Shown: positions 51,007 through 63,171 of the stretch, in pieces | Position numbering within the stretch: the stretch's first letter is position 1 | Layout: the number at the start of each line of letters is the position of its first letter | DNA from: Streptantibioticus rubrisoli | GTDB lineage: Bacteria > Actinomycetota > Actinomycetes > Streptomycetales > Streptomycetaceae | Direction: 5' to 3' | DNA: 64,000 nucleotides | Assembly: GCF_024436055.1 (NCBI RefSeq) | Contig: NZ_JANFNH010000016.1 | Coordinates: forward strand, 1-64,000 | The notes under the pieces: generated by a model | Seen by the model: the letters and a program-made list of their open reading frames with translations, nothing else | Told to the model about the DNA's origin: nothing | The model's database searches: none | Translations under genes and position numbers: made by a program

Positions 51007-51630
51007 ATCAGCGCCGAGCCCCGCATCAACGACCGGATTCGCGTCCCCGAGGTGCGACTCGTCGGTCCCAGTGGCGAGCAGGTAGGCATTGTGCCGCTTG
51101 CCAAGGCCCTGGAGCTCGCACAGGAGTACGACCTGGACCTGGTCGAGGTCGCGGCTACCGCCCGACCGCCCGTGTGCAAGCTCATGGACTACGGGAAGTT
51201 CAAGTACGAGTCGGCCATGAAGGCCCGTGAGGCGCGCAAGAACCAGGCGCACACGGTCATCAAGGAGATGAAGCTCCGGCCGAAGATCGACCCGCACGAC
51301 TACGACACCAAGAAGGGTCACGTCGTCCGGTTCCTCAAGCAGGGCGACAAGGTCAAGATCACGATCATGTTCCGTGGTCGCGAGCAGTCCCGCCCCGAAC
51401 TGGGCTTCCGGCTGCTGCAGCGGCTGGCGGAGGACGTCCAGGACCTGGGCTTCGTGGAGTCCAACCCGAAGCAGGACGGCCGCAACATGATCATGGTTCT
51501 CGGTCCGCACAAGAAGAAGACCGAGGCGATGGCCGAGGCCCGTGAGGCACAGGCCGCCCGCAAGGCCGGTCGCCAGCCGCGGCAGGACGAACAGGCCGAG
51601 GAGCCGCAGGCTCCCGCCGACGCCGGCTGA
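51007..51630 (+). CDS. infC: Translation initiation factor IF-3, ATC start codon
   Basis: A 207-residue IF-3 that binds the 30S subunit, blocks premature 50S joining and checks start codons. It begins [20 protein letters not shown]; the initiator codon is ATC (51007), four bases after GAGGAGG. No ATG or GTG lies nearby in frame, and homologues begin at exactly this point. IF-3 discriminates against AUC/AUU starts, so this codon provides autoregulation. N domain (about 1-75), helical linker ([17 protein letters not shown]), C domain (about 85-175), then an Ala/Gln/Pro-rich tail of 35 residues longer than in E. coli. Confidence 0.96.
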   Translation: MSAEPRINDRIRVPEVRLVGPSGEQVGIVPLAKALELAQEYDLDLVEVAATARPPVCKLMDYGKFKYESAMKAREARKNQAHTVIKEMKLRPKIDPHDYDTKKGHVVRFLKQGDKVKITIMFRGREQSRPELGFRLLQRLAEDVQDLGFVESNPKQDGRNMIMVLGPHKKKTEAMAEAREAQAARKAGRQPRQDEQAEEPQAPADAG

Positions 51631-51742
51631 GGCAAGCCAGCAAGACCCCGGGCGTGAACCCCGGGTACGCAATGCAGTACTGACGCTCTCCGTCCGCCCT
51701 GGCCGCGGACGGGAGGGCCAGCGATGAGGAGACTACGGCGCC

Positions 51743-51937
51743 ATGCCGAAGAACAAGACGCACAGTGGTGCGAGCAAGCGGTTCAAGATCACCGGCTCCG
51801 GCAAGGTGCTGCGTGAGCGCGCCAACAAGCGTCACCTGCTGGAGCACAAGCCGTCCACGCGGACGCGCCGTCTCACCGGCAACGCCGAGATGGCCCCGGC
51901 CGACGCCAAGAAGATCAAGAAGCTTCTCGGCAAGTGA
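51743..51937 (+). CDS. rpmI: 50S ribosomal protein L35
   Basis: The 64-residue protein of the large subunit, identified by [47 protein letters not shown]. It is basic and full length. The ATG follows GAGGAGAC with good spacing. Middle gene of infC-rpmI-rplT. Confidence 0.97.
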   Translation: MPKNKTHSGASKRFKITGSGKVLRERANKRHLLEHKPSTRTRRLTGNAEMAPADAKKIKKLLGK

Positions 51938-52034
51938 CGGACCGCGCCCCCGACCGGGGCGCGCCGACTGACCGGGACCAATTCGTTTTCGGACCGTGTG
52001 AGTACCACCGCGGTCCCCAACAAGGAGTTACCAA

Positions 52035-52418
52035 GTGGCACGCGTCAAGCGGGCAGTGAACGCCCACAAGAAGCGCCGGGCAATCCTCGAGCAGGCCAGC
52101 GGCTACCGCGGGCAGCGTTCCCGCCTGTACCGCAAGGCGAAGGAGCAGGTCACCCACTCCCTCGTCTACAACTACAACGACCGCAAGAAGCGCAAGGGCG
52201 ACTTCCGTCAGCTGTGGATCCAGCGCATCAACGCCGCTGCCCGCGCCAACGGCATCACCTACAACCGCTTCATCCAGGGTCTGAAGGCCGCCAACATCGA
52301 GGTGGACCGCAAGATCCTCGCGGAGCTCGCCGTCAACGACCCGAACGCGTTCGCCGCGCTGGTCGAGGCCGCGCAGAAGGCGCTGCCGAGCGACGTCAAC
52401 GCGCCGAAGGCCGCCTGA
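52035..52418 (+). CDS. rplT: 50S ribosomal protein L20
   Basis: The 127-residue assembly protein of the large subunit: [69 protein letters not shown]. The long basic N-terminal helix threads into 23S rRNA, and the C-terminal globular part is intact. In other bacteria L20 binds its own leader to repress the operon. GTG 52035 follows AAGGAG. A terminator follows at 52444. Confidence 0.97.
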   Translation: MARVKRAVNAHKKRRAILEQASGYRGQRSRLYRKAKEQVTHSLVYNYNDRKKRKGDFRQLWIQRINAAARANGITYNRFIQGLKAANIEVDRKILAELAVNDPNAFAALVEAAQKALPSDVNAPKAA

Positions 52419-52443
52419 CGCCGCGCTAGCGTTCTCTAGCCGT

Positions 52444-52474
52444 CGGACCCGCAGGTATCACACCTGCGGGTCCG
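52444..52474 (+). terminator. Terminator after rplT
   Basis: CGGACCCGCAGGT (52444-52456) pairs perfectly with ACCTGCGGGTCCG (52462-52474), then TTCGTTGGTT. Confidence 0.85.
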
Positions 52475-52572
52475 TTCGTTGGTTGTGCCCCACCGCGGAG
52501 CTGCCCTGGTTCCGGCGGAACGGCTGCCCACAACCAAGAGTTGCCCACAACAGTCGACGGAAAGCCCGCATC

Positions 52573-53409
52573 GTGACCCCCACCCCCGAGCTGACCTCCC
52601 TGCGATCCCCGCGCGTCAGCGCCGCGCGGCGGTTGGCCAAGCGCAGCTTCCGCGGCAAGGAGCGCCGGTTCATCGCGGAGGGACCGCAGGCGGTCCGCGA
52701 GGCGATCGGGCATCTGATCGAGGTGTACGTCACGGTGGAGGCGCTGCGGCGGCACGCCGACATCGTCGAGGCGGCCCGCGCCGCGGGCGTCACCGTGTTC
52801 ACCGCCACCGACGAGGTGGTGGCCGAGGTCTGCGACACCGTGACCCCGCAGGGCATCGTGGGCATCTGCCGGTTCCTCGACTCGCCGTTCGAGGAGATCC
52901 TGCGCGCCCGCCCCAAGCTGGTCGCCGTCCTCGCGCACGTCCGCGACCCCGGCAACGCCGGAACGGTGCTGCGCTGCGCGGACGCCGCCGGTGCCGACGC
53001 CGTGGTGCTCACCGACGCCTCGGTCGACCTGTACAACCCCAAGGCGGTGCGCGCCTCGGTGGGCAGCCTGTTCCATCTGCCGGTCGCGGTCGGCGTCCCG
53101 GTGCGCACCGCGGTCGACGGGCTGCGCGAGGCGGGCGTACGGCTGCTGGCCGCCGACGGCGCGGGGGAGCGGGACCTGGACCGCGAACTGGACGAGGGCA
53201 CCATGGGCGGCCCCACCGCGTGGATCTTCGGCAACGAGGCCTGGGGCCTGCCGCAGGAGACCCGGGCGCTGGCCGACGAGGTGGTCCGGGTGCCCATCCA
53301 CGGCCGGGCCGAGAGCCTCAACCTCGCGACCGCCGCCGCGGTGTGCCTGTACGCCTCGGCGCGTGCGCAGCGCGCACCCGGAGGGTGCCGCTCGGTGACC
53401 TCCGGCTAG
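52573..53409 (+). CDS. TrmH/SpoU-family RNA 2'-O-methyltransferase
   Basis: A 278-residue knotted SPOUT methyltransferase acting on 23S rRNA or tRNA ribose. The N-terminal SpoU substrate-binding domain (about 12-90, RFIAEGPQAVREA) is followed by the catalytic trefoil knot: motif 1 VRDPGNAGTVLRCADAAGADAVV (about 116-138, with the Asn and Arg), motif 2 WIFGNEAWGLP, and motif 3 IHGRAESLNLATAAAVCLY. GTG 52573 is the start indicated by homology; upstream in-frame codons are unconvincing. Conserved between rplT and pheS in Streptomyces. Confidence 0.92.
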   Translation: MTPTPELTSLRSPRVSAARRLAKRSFRGKERRFIAEGPQAVREAIGHLIEVYVTVEALRRHADIVEAARAAGVTVFTATDEVVAEVCDTVTPQGIVGICRFLDSPFEEILRARPKLVAVLAHVRDPGNAGTVLRCADAAGADAVVLTDASVDLYNPKAVRASVGSLFHLPVAVGVPVRTAVDGLREAGVRLLAADGAGERDLDRELDEGTMGGPTAWIFGNEAWGLPQETRALADEVVRVPIHGRAESLNLATAAAVCLYASARAQRAPGGCRSVTSG

Positions 53410-53457
53410 TAGGCTGGCCGGCCGGACCCGTAAAGGGCAGCGAAGGGAAGCAGGGGG

Positions 53458-55920
<2,463 letters not shown>

Positions 55921-55921
<1 letters not shown>

Positions 55922-58434
55922 TGCGGGCCCCGCTTTCCTGGCTGCGGGAGTACGTCGACCTTCCGGCTGGCGAGACCGGCCGTGATGTGCAGGCGCGGCT
56001 GGTCTCGGCCGGACTCGAGGTGGAGAAGGTCGAGCAGCTCGGCACGGGCCTGAAGGGCCCCCTGGTGGTCGGCAAGGTACTGGCCATCGAGGAGCTGACC
56101 GAGTTCAAGAAGCCCATCCGCTACTGCCAGTTGGACGTCGGCACGGCCAACGGCACCGGCGAGCCGCAGAACGTGATCTGCGGCGCGCGCAACTTCCGCG
56201 TCGGCGACAAGGTCGTCGTCGCGCTGCCCGGCGCCGTGCTGCCAGGCGACTTCCAGATCTCGTCCCGCAAGACCTACGGCAAGGTCTCCGAGGGCATGAT
56301 CTGCTCGGCCCGCGAGCTGGACATGGGCGACGACCATGACGGCATCATCGTGCTGCCGCCGGAGCACGAGGTCGGCACCGACGCCATCGAACTGCTGCAA
56401 CTGGTCGACGAGGTGCTGGACATCGCGGTCACCCCGGACCGCGGCTACTGCATGTCGATGCGCGGCATCGCCCGGGAGACGGCCACCGCCTACGGGCTGC
56501 CGCTGCGCGACCCGGCGCTGCTGGACGTGCCCGCGCCCAACTCGTACGGCTACCTGGTGAAGGTCGCCGACCCCATCGGCTGCGACCGCTTCACCGCGCG
56601 CACCGTGGTGAACGTCAACCCCGAGGCGGCGTCGCCGATCTGGCTGCAGCGGCGGCTGCAGAAGGCGGGCATGCGTCCGGTCTCGCTGGCGGTGGACATC
56701 ACCAACTACGTGATGCTGGAGCTGGGTCAGCCGCTGCACGCCTACGACCGCGGCCGCCTCGACGGCCCGATCGGGGTGCGCCGGGCCCAGCCGGGCGAGA
56801 AGCTCACCACGCTGGACGGCACCCAGCGCGTCCTCGACCCCGAGGACCTGGTCATCACCGACAACTCCGGCCCGATCGGGCTGGCCGGTGTGATGGGTGG
56901 CGCCAACACCGAGATCGCCGACCCGGTGCGCGACGAGCAGACCGGCGAGGTGCGCGGAACCACCGAGATCGTCATCGAGGCCGCGCACTTCGACCCGGTC
57001 GCGGTGGCCCGTACCTCCCGTCGGCACAAGCTGTCGTCCGAGGCGTCCAAGCGCTTCGAGCGCGGCGTCGACCCGCAGGCCGCCTCGGCCGCCGCCCAGC
57101 GCACCGTCGACCTGCTGGTCCTACTGGCGGGCGGCACCGCGGAGGCCGGGGTCACCGAGGTGATCTCCCCGTCCGCACCGCGCACCATCTCCATCCCGGC
57201 CGACCACCCCGACCGGGTGGCCGGTACCGAGTACGGCCGGGAGACCGTGGTACGGCGGCTGCAGCAGGTCGGCTGCGATGTGTACGGCGCCGACGAACTG
57301 GTCGTCACCGTCCCCAGCTGGCGGCCGGACCTGACCGACCCCAACGACCTGGCGGAAGAGGTCATCCGGCTGGAGGGCTACGAGAACCTGCCGTCCACGC
57401 TGCCGAAGCTGCCGTCCGGCCGTGGGCTGACCGAGTCGCAACTGCTGCGCCGCCGGATCGGCCGTGCGCTGGCGGGTGCCGGATATGTCGAGGTGCTCAG
57501 CTACCCGTTCGTCGGTGAGGCGGTGCTGGACCAGCTGGGCCTGGAGCCGGACGACCCGCGGCGCCGGGCGGTGACGCTGGTCAACCCGCTGTCCGACGAG
57601 GAACCGGCGATGCGCACCACGCTGCTGCCCGGTCTGCTCGGCGCGCTGCGCCGCAACCACGGGCGCGGTGCACAGGACCTGGCGCTGTTCGAGACCGGCC
57701 TGGTCTTCCTGCCCACCGGCGAGGAGCCCGCGCCGCCGAAGCTGACGGTGGACCGGCGCCCCACCGACGAGGAACTGGCCGCGCTGGACGCCGCGCTGCC
57801 GCACCAGCCCGCGCACGCCGCCGTGGTGCTGTCCGGCGCCCGCGAGCCGCAGGGCTGGTGGGGCAAGGGCTACCCGGCGAACTGGGCGGACGCGGTGGAA
57901 GCGGCCCGTACCGTGGCCCGCGAGGCCGGGGTCGAACTCACCGTCCGCCAGGCCCAGTTGGCGCCCTGGCACCCGGGCCGGTGCGCCGCGCTGTACGCGG
58001 GGGAGGAGCTGGTCGGCCACGCCGGTGAGCTGCACCCGCGGGTGGTCAAGGCGATGAACCTGCCGGAGCGCACCTGCGCGATGGAGATCGACCTGGAGCT
58101 CGTGGAGCGGGCCGCTGGCGGCCCGCTGCGGGCGCCTCGGGTCTCCACGTTCCCCGTCGCCACCCAGGATGTCGCGCTGGTCGTGGACGCCTCCGTCCCG
58201 GCCGCCGATGTGGAGGCCGCGCTGCGCGCGGGCGCCGGTGAACTCCTGGAGGACCTGCGGCTGTTCGACATCTTCTCCGGTGAGCAGATCGGCGAGGGCA
58301 GGAAGTCGCTGGCGTACGCGCTGCGCTTCCGCGCCCCCGACCGCACGCTGACCGCCGAGGAGGCGTCCGCCGCCCGGGACGCCGCGGTGGCCGTGGCCGC
58401 CGAGCGCACCGGAGCGGTGCTGCGCGGCGCGTGA
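55921..58434 (+). CDS. pheT: Phenylalanyl-tRNA synthetase beta subunit
   Basis: The 837-residue structural and editing subunit. Order: B1/EMAP-like N-terminal domain ([15 protein letters not shown], then tRNA-binding fold to about 160 with [22 protein letters not shown]), B3/B4 editing domain (about 205-400, [30 protein letters not shown]), B5 domain (about 410-490, with RVAGTEYG), B6/B7 pseudo-catalytic domain, and C-terminal ferredoxin-like anticodon domain ([13 protein letters not shown], about 740-837). Full length. Followed by a very strong terminator. Confidence 0.97.
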
Positions 58435-58442
58435 CCGCATAA

Positions 58443-58487
58443 CGGCTGAGGGCCGGTCCGGCATGTCGCCGGACCGGCCCTCAGCCG
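58443..58487. terminator. Bidirectional terminator after pheT
   Basis: A perfect 20-base stem (58443-58462 with 58468-58487), ATGTC loop, between the convergent pheT and hydroxyacyl-CoA dehydrogenase genes. Confidence 0.9.
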
Positions 58488-58520
58488 CTTCAGTGCCAAC
58501 TCCCGCCGGGCAGGCCCCGG

Positions 58521-59381
58521 TTACCGGTAGTCGTAGAACCCGTGCCCGCTCTTGCGGCCGAGCCGCCCCGCGTCAACCATCCGCAGGAGCAGCGGCGGCG
58601 CGGCGTACAGCGGCTCCTTGTACTCCGAGTACATCGAGTCGGCGATCGCCGCGATGGTGTCCAGACCGATCAGGTCGGAGAGCTTGAGCGGTCCCATCGG
58701 GTGGGCGCAGCCCAGCTCCATGCCGTTGTCGATGTCCTCGCGGGTGGCGATGCCGGACTCGAACATCCGGATCGCGGAGAGCAGGTATGGCACCAGCAGG
58801 GCGTTCACCACGAACCCGGAGCGGTCCTGGGCGCGGATGGCGTGCTTGCCCAGGACGTCGGTGACCAGCTTCTCCGCCCGCAGCAGCGTCTGCGAGCCGG
58901 TGGTCAGCGCCGGAACCAGCTCGACCAGCTTCTGCACCGGGGCCGGGTTGAAGAAGTGGATGCCCACCACCTGGTCGGGGCGCGAGGTGGCGACGGCCAG
59001 CTTCACCAGGGGAATGGAGGAGGTGTTGGAGGCGAGGATGGCGTCCGGCCGGGTCACCACCTGGTCGAGCACCTGGAAGATCTCGGTCTTCACCTGCTCG
59101 TTCTCCACCACGGCCTCGATCACCAGATCGCGGTCGGCGAACTCGCCGAGGTCGGTGGTGAAGGTGAGCCGGTCCAGTGTGGCGTCCCGCTCCGCCTCGG
59201 TGATCTTGCCGCGTTCGGCCGCCCGGCCGAGGGAGTTGGTCAGTCGGGTGCGGCCCAGCTCCAGCGCCTCGCCGTTGGTCTCGGCGACCCGTACGTCCAG
59301 CCCCGCCCGGGCGCAGACCTCGGCGATCCCCGCGCCCATCTGACCGCAGCCCACTACCCCGACCAACTGGATGTCGCCCAC
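58521..59381 (-). CDS. 3-hydroxybutyryl-CoA dehydrogenase
   Basis: A 286-residue NAD(P)-dependent 3-hydroxyacyl-CoA dehydrogenase interconverting acetoacetyl-CoA and 3-hydroxybutyryl-CoA. Rossmann motif VGVVGCGQMGAGIAEVCARAG (about 6-26), SNTSSIP, and catalytic His/Glu in VGIHFFNPAPVQKLVELV (about 140-157). The C-terminal domain has RSGFVVNALLVPYL and GPLKLSDLIGLD, ending GRKSGHGFYDYR. GTG 59381 has GAGAGG upstream. No other fatty-acid genes are adjacent. Confidence 0.94.
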   Translation of the reverse strand: MGDIQLVGVVGCGQMGAGIAEVCARAGLDVRVAETNGEALELGRTRLTNSLGRAAERGKITEAERDATLDRLTFTTDLGEFADRDLVIEAVVENEQVKTEIFQVLDQVVTRPDAILASNTSSIPLVKLAVATSRPDQVVGIHFFNPAPVQKLVELVPALTTGSQTLLRAEKLVTDVLGKHAIRAQDRSGFVVNALLVPYLLSAIRMFESGIATREDIDNGMELGCAHPMGPLKLSDLIGLDTIAAIADSMYSEYKEPLYAAPPLLLRMVDAGRLGRKSGHGFYDYR

Positions 59382-59489
59382 CGTGCAGCCTCTCGTGTTC
59401 GCATGTCGCCTCCCGGATCGCGGGACGCGGGCGGCCGGTCCCCGTCGACCATGCCACTTCGGGACCTTACACCGGGTGCGGGGGCCGCT

Positions 59490-59924
59490 TCAGAGCCGGT
59501 CGTGGACGGTGATCATCAGCAGGTCCTTGTGGGGTCCGGTCACCCGCCACACCACCTGCCAGCGGTCCTGACCGTGCACCGTGAACTCCCCGCGGTAGGC
59601 GTCGGCGGCGCAGGGATGGTGCGCCGTCCAGCGCCCGGTGCGCAGGTCCAGGTGGTGGAACGGGCGGCCGTCGGTGAACCTCACCTCGCTCGTACCGTCG
59701 CCGACCGGCTCGAACCGGTGGCCGCGGTACGCGGGTCGGGTCACGCCCGCCCAGGTGAAGTGGCCCTCCTCGGTGTGCAGCAGCGCCCCGCCCAGGCCCT
59801 GGCCGCGGAACTCGCAGCTCCCGTCGAACTCGCCGGTCTGCCCGGTGCCGAGGTCGCGGACGGTACGCCGAACCCGCCACCGGCCTCCGAGATAGGCGAG
59901 CACATCGGGCACGGGATGGAACAC
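59490..59924 (-). CDS. DUF6314-type small protein
   Basis: A 144-residue cytoplasmic protein, predicted mostly beta: VPDVLAYLGGRWRVRRTVRDLGTGQTGEFDG, then GHFTWAGVTRPAYRGHRF and FTDGRPFHHLDLRTGRWTAHHPCAADAYRGEF. This is the pattern I associate with DUF6314, a lipocalin-like family of unknown role. GTG 59924 is favoured because a TACGAT box (59937-59932) ends 7 bases upstream, making it leaderless; the frame opens earlier at 59990. Assigned by recognition only. Confidence 0.65.
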   Translation of the reverse strand: MFHPVPDVLAYLGGRWRVRRTVRDLGTGQTGEFDGSCEFRGQGLGGALLHTEEGHFTWAGVTRPAYRGHRFEPVGDGTSEVRFTDGRPFHHLDLRTGRWTAHHPCAADAYRGEFTVHGQDRWQVVWRVTGPHKDLLMITVHDRL

Positions 59925-60032
59925 GCCGTCGATCGTAGCGGCGACGCGCCGTGCCCCGGACAGGGTTGCCCGCGAGTCCGCTCCACGCACATCATCGGAA
60001 CATCCGAAACTGACGATGCGTCAGGGGGTGCG

Positions 60033-61256
60033 ATGGGACCGCTCAGCCGGAGGGACTTCACCGCCGCGGCCGTGGGCGCCCTGGCCGGTGCGCTGACCTG
60101 CGGGAACGCTGAGGCACGGGAGCGGCTGCCGGAGCAGTTCCGCGGGATGTGGGTCGCCACGGTGGCCAACCTGGACTGGCCCTCGGCGCCTGGTCTCGGC
60201 GTACCGGAGCAGCAGGCCGAACTGCTGGCGCTACTCGACAGCGCGGTCGACCGACGGCTTAACGCGGTACTGCTCCAGGTGCGCCCGGCCGCCGACGCCT
60301 TCTGGCCGTCCCGCTACGAGCCGTGGTCGCGGTACCTCACCGGCACCCAGGGCCGCAACCCCGGCTGGGACCCACTCGACTACGCGGTGCGCGCGGCCCA
60401 CCGCCGGAGCCTTGAGCTGCACGCCTGGTGCAACCCGTACCGGGTCTCGGCGCAGCCCGACCCCGGCGAGCTGGCGCCGGGGCATCCCGCGCGACGGCAC
60501 CCCGACTGGGTGGTCGAGTACGGCGGTCAGCTCTACTACGACCCGGGCCTGCCCCGGGTACGGCACTTCGTACGGGAGGCGATGCTGGACGCGGTGCGCC
60601 GCTACCCGGTGGACGGCCTGCACTTCGACGACTACTTCTATCCGTATCCGGTCGCGGGCGAGGAGTTCGACGACACCGACGCGTACCAGGCGTACGGCAG
60701 CGGCTTCCCGGACCGCGCGTCCTGGCGGCGGCACAACACCGACCTGCTGGTGCGGGAGACCGCCGCGCGGATCAGGCGGGTGCGGCCGGGCGCGCGGTTC
60801 GGCATCAGCCCGTTCGGGGTGTGGCGCAACGATTCGGCGGATCCGCGTGGTTCGCGGACCTCGGCGGGGATCCAGAGCTATGACGACCTGTACGCCGACT
60901 CGCGCGGCTGGGTGCGCGAGGGCTGGCTGGACTACGTCTGCCCGCAGCTGTACTGGAACATCGGCCTGGCCGCCGCCGACTACGCCAAGCTGGTCCCCTG
61001 GTGGTCCGAGGTCGTGGACGGCACCGGCGTTCACCTCTACATCGGTGAGGCGCTCTACCGCCAGGGCGCACCCGGCCAGCCCGCCGCCTGGCAGGACCCC
61101 GGCGAGCTGAGCCGTCACCTCACCTTCGACCGGTCGTGGCCGCAGGTGCTGGGGAACGTCTACTTCTCCGCGAAGGACGTGGTCGCCGACCCCTCCGGCG
61201 CGATGGCCCGGGTGGTCGCCGACCACTATCCGACGCGGGCCAGGCCACCCCGTTGA
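60033..61256 (+). CDS. Tat-exported glycosyl-hydrolase-like protein (GHL10/DUF187)
   Basis: A 407-residue exported protein. The twin-arginine signal MGPLSRRDFTAAAVGALAGALTCGNAEA (about 1-29) is followed by a TIM barrel of the GHL10 family: RGMWVATVANLDWPS (about 37-51), LNAVLLQVRPAADAFWPS, DGLHFDDYFYPYP with acidic residues at the barrel mouth, FGISPFGVWRN, YDDLYADSRGWVREGWLDYVCPQLYWNIG. Relatives are putative glycosidases acting on cell-wall or polysaccharide material. ATG 60033 lies after GGGGGTG. The Tat core needed to export it, TatC, is encoded at 29534. Confidence 0.9.
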   Translation: MGPLSRRDFTAAAVGALAGALTCGNAEARERLPEQFRGMWVATVANLDWPSAPGLGVPEQQAELLALLDSAVDRRLNAVLLQVRPAADAFWPSRYEPWSRYLTGTQGRNPGWDPLDYAVRAAHRRSLELHAWCNPYRVSAQPDPGELAPGHPARRHPDWVVEYGGQLYYDPGLPRVRHFVREAMLDAVRRYPVDGLHFDDYFYPYPVAGEEFDDTDAYQAYGSGFPDRASWRRHNTDLLVRETAARIRRVRPGARFGISPFGVWRNDSADPRGSRTSAGIQSYDDLYADSRGWVREGWLDYVCPQLYWNIGLAAADYAKLVPWWSEVVDGTGVHLYIGEALYRQGAPGQPAAWQDPGELSRHLTFDRSWPQVLGNVYFSAKDVVADPSGAMARVVADHYPTRARPPR

Positions 61257-61273
61257 GGCGGCTGGCCTCGGCC

Positions 61274-61474
61274 TCAGCTGGGCGGGGCCTTGATGGGCCG
61301 GATCACCGAGTCGGGACCGGGCGACATCAGGCACTCGTGTCCGTCGTCCTCGAACCGCACCCGGTAGGGAGGATCGCCCTTCTCGCCCAGCACCTCGATG
61401 ATCTCGGCCATCCGATCGCCATGGCCCACGGTCCTGCCGTGCACCAGGATCTTGTCGCCTTTGTCCGCGTGCAT
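61274..61474 (-). CDS. DUF1918 protein
   Basis: A 66-residue SH3-like small protein: MHADKGDKILVHGRTVGHGDRMAEIIEVLG to PPYRVRFEDDGHECLMSPGPDSVI, the full DUF1918 pattern common in actinobacteria, function unknown. ATG 61474 has GGGAGG eight bases upstream; the earlier in-frame ATG 61549 is not supported. Convergent with the GHL10 gene, almost without space. Confidence 0.88.
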   Translation of the reverse strand: MHADKGDKILVHGRTVGHGDRMAEIIEVLGEKGDPPYRVRFEDDGHECLMSPGPDSVIRPIKAPPS

Positions 61475-61553
61475 AGCTGACCTCCCGGCCGGTGAAGAAC
61501 TCCCTAGCGCGGATGGTGCCAAGTCTATTCGGGTACGGCCCGCACGCACCCGC

Positions 61554-62258
61554 TCAGCCGATGGGGTGCGGGGAGTCGCCCGCGAGCAGCAGCTGCGGCA
61601 CCTGGCTGAACTTCCAGCCCTCGCCGTGCCGGTCGAAGACGTAGACGACGTCGAACCGGGAGCCCGGCCAGGTCGTCGGCGGCTTCGGAGTGACCGGTCC
61701 CAGGTGGGCGATGATCGCCGCGATGTTCTGGTGCTCCCAGGACACCAGCGTCGGCCCGGAGGCGGTACGCAGCGCGGCCGCCAGCGCGGCCTCCTGGCCC
61801 TTGGCGAACCGCAGGTCGAGCGAGGTGCCCAGGGCGGCGGCGAGCGGGGTCACCGTCTCCTTCGGGCGCTTGCTGGCGCCGCCGGAGGGGTCGGCGGCGA
61901 AGATCCGGGCCGGACGGGCCAGGCCGGGACGTACCGGCGCGGGGTGGCCGTCGCCGTCCCGTGGCGCGAACAGCCCGATCAGCGCGCCCGCCCGGGACCA
62001 GCCCTGGATGGTCAGCGACTTGTCGTCCCGCTCGCCGGTCTCGGTCACCCCGTACGGGGCTCCGGAGCCGGTGGGCTTCTCCGCGTGCCGGATGATCATG
62101 AGCCGGTCCGGTCCGCCGTCACCGGTCCTCGCCTCGGGCGCCGTGCTGACGGCGGGGTCCGTCCCGTGTCTGCCCTTCGCGCAGCCGCCCAGGGCCGGTG
62201 CGGCGGCGCCTGCCGCGAGGAGTCCGAGCATGGTGCGGCGCTGTATCCGGGATGTCAC
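61554..62258 (-). CDS. Histidine-phosphatase-family lipoprotein
   Basis: A 234-residue exported protein. N-terminal signal TSRIQRRTMLGLLAAGAAAPALGGC with a lipobox ending LGGC at about residue 26; the RR pair also resembles a Tat signal. The RHAE motif (IIRHAEKP, about 49-56) identifies the histidine phosphatase superfamily; the second catalytic His is in SWEHQNIAAI (about 173). Several family members of this shape are phytase-like or inactive. GTG 62258 is preferred; the frame opens at 62519, over the DoxX gene. Divergent from DoxX. Confidence 0.82.
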   Translation of the reverse strand: MTSRIQRRTMLGLLAAGAAAPALGGCAKGRHGTDPAVSTAPEARTGDGGPDRLMIIRHAEKPTGSGAPYGVTETGERDDKSLTIQGWSRAGALIGLFAPRDGDGHPAPVRPGLARPARIFAADPSGGASKRPKETVTPLAAALGTSLDLRFAKGQEAALAAALRTASGPTLVSWEHQNIAAIIAHLGPVTPKPPTTWPGSRFDVVYVFDRHGEGWKFSQVPQLLLAGDSPHPIG

Positions 62259-62503
62259 GCTGAAGGCCTTCCATCGTCCTGGTCCGCGCGGGGAGCCGCG
62301 GCACTCGGCCCCCATCGTGCCCCAAAGATCGCTCAACTCGGCCTGACTGGCCGCCTGTTGGTGGTCGTGTCTCACCATCCGGAACGCGCGTGCGGGTGCG
62401 TCCGGGGTGCGGCAAGAGGGCGGATTGAACACGGCGCCGGGTTCGTGTCGTACTCCATGGTGACGGCGGTCCGGTGAGGGTAGAGGTACAGAAGAGGCCC
62501 TCC

Positions 62504-63055
62504 ATGAAGCGCAACGCACAGCGACTGAGTGTTCCCGAAGGGGAGGGGTCGGCTGCCCGCGGCAACGGGGCGGTGTCCGCCGCGGACTGCGGTCTGCTGC
62601 TGATCCGCGCCAGCGTCGGCCTGCTGCTGGCCGGGCACGGCGCCCAGAAGCTCTTCGGGATGTTCGGCGGCCACGGTCTGGCCGCCACCGGCAGGGGGTT
62701 CGCGGTCCTGGGGTACCGGCCCGGCACCCTGTACGCCGCCATCGGCGGCGCCTCGGAGTTCCTCGGCGGCCTTGGCCTGGCCCTGGGACTGTTCACGCCG
62801 TTGGCCGCCGCCGCGCTGATCGGCGTGATGATCAACGCCATGGTCAGCGTCACGGCCGCCCACGGTGTCTGGGAGACGCACGGCGGGCTGGAGTACAACG
62901 TGTGCATCGCGGCCGTCGCCCTCGCCATCGCCGCCATCGGTCCCGGCCGCATCGCCCTTGACCGACCGTTCCGCTGGGGCCGGGGCGGCTGGCGGGCGGG
63001 CGCGTTCGCGCTGGTGCTCGGCGGTCTGGGGTCCGCCGTCGTGCTCGCGGTCTAG
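62504..63055 (+). CDS. DoxX-family membrane protein
   Basis: A 183-residue membrane protein with four helices. The DoxX signature [27 protein letters not shown] (about 29-55) is followed by [40 protein letters not shown]. DoxX-type proteins act in oxidative stress complexes or as quinol-linked subunits in other organisms. ATG 62504 lies 4-5 bases after GAGG; GTG 62474 adds ten residues. Its partner proteins are not next to it. Confidence 0.88.
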   Translation: MKRNAQRLSVPEGEGSAARGNGAVSAADCGLLLIRASVGLLLAGHGAQKLFGMFGGHGLAATGRGFAVLGYRPGTLYAAIGGASEFLGGLGLALGLFTPLAAAALIGVMINAMVSVTAAHGVWETHGGLEYNVCIAAVALAIAAIGPGRIALDRPFRWGRGGWRAGAFALVLGGLGSAVVLAV

Positions 63056-63128
63056 GGGGCGCCGGGCGCTCGCCGCGGCGGCGGGAATGCGCGGGGGCCC
63101 TTTCCTGGCTGAGTCGATCACGGGATAT

Positions 63129-63140
63129 CTTGATGTCAAG
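63129..63140 (+). promoter_or_regulatory. Palindrome in the isocitrate dehydrogenase promoter
   Basis: CTTGA-TG-TCAAG is a perfect palindrome 31 bases before the GTG, next to a TATCTT -10 (63126-63131) that it overlaps. Its AT-richness here and its position suggest an operator for a regulator of carbon metabolism; no regulator is identified. Confidence 0.45.
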
Positions 63141-63171
63141 CAATGTGTGCAGACGTGGAGCGGAGCACCCG

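Noticed and set aside
51007-51009. Upstream ATG-like starts for infC (frame open from 50836)
   Set aside because: The upstream codons lie inside the attenuator leader and homologues begin at the ATC.
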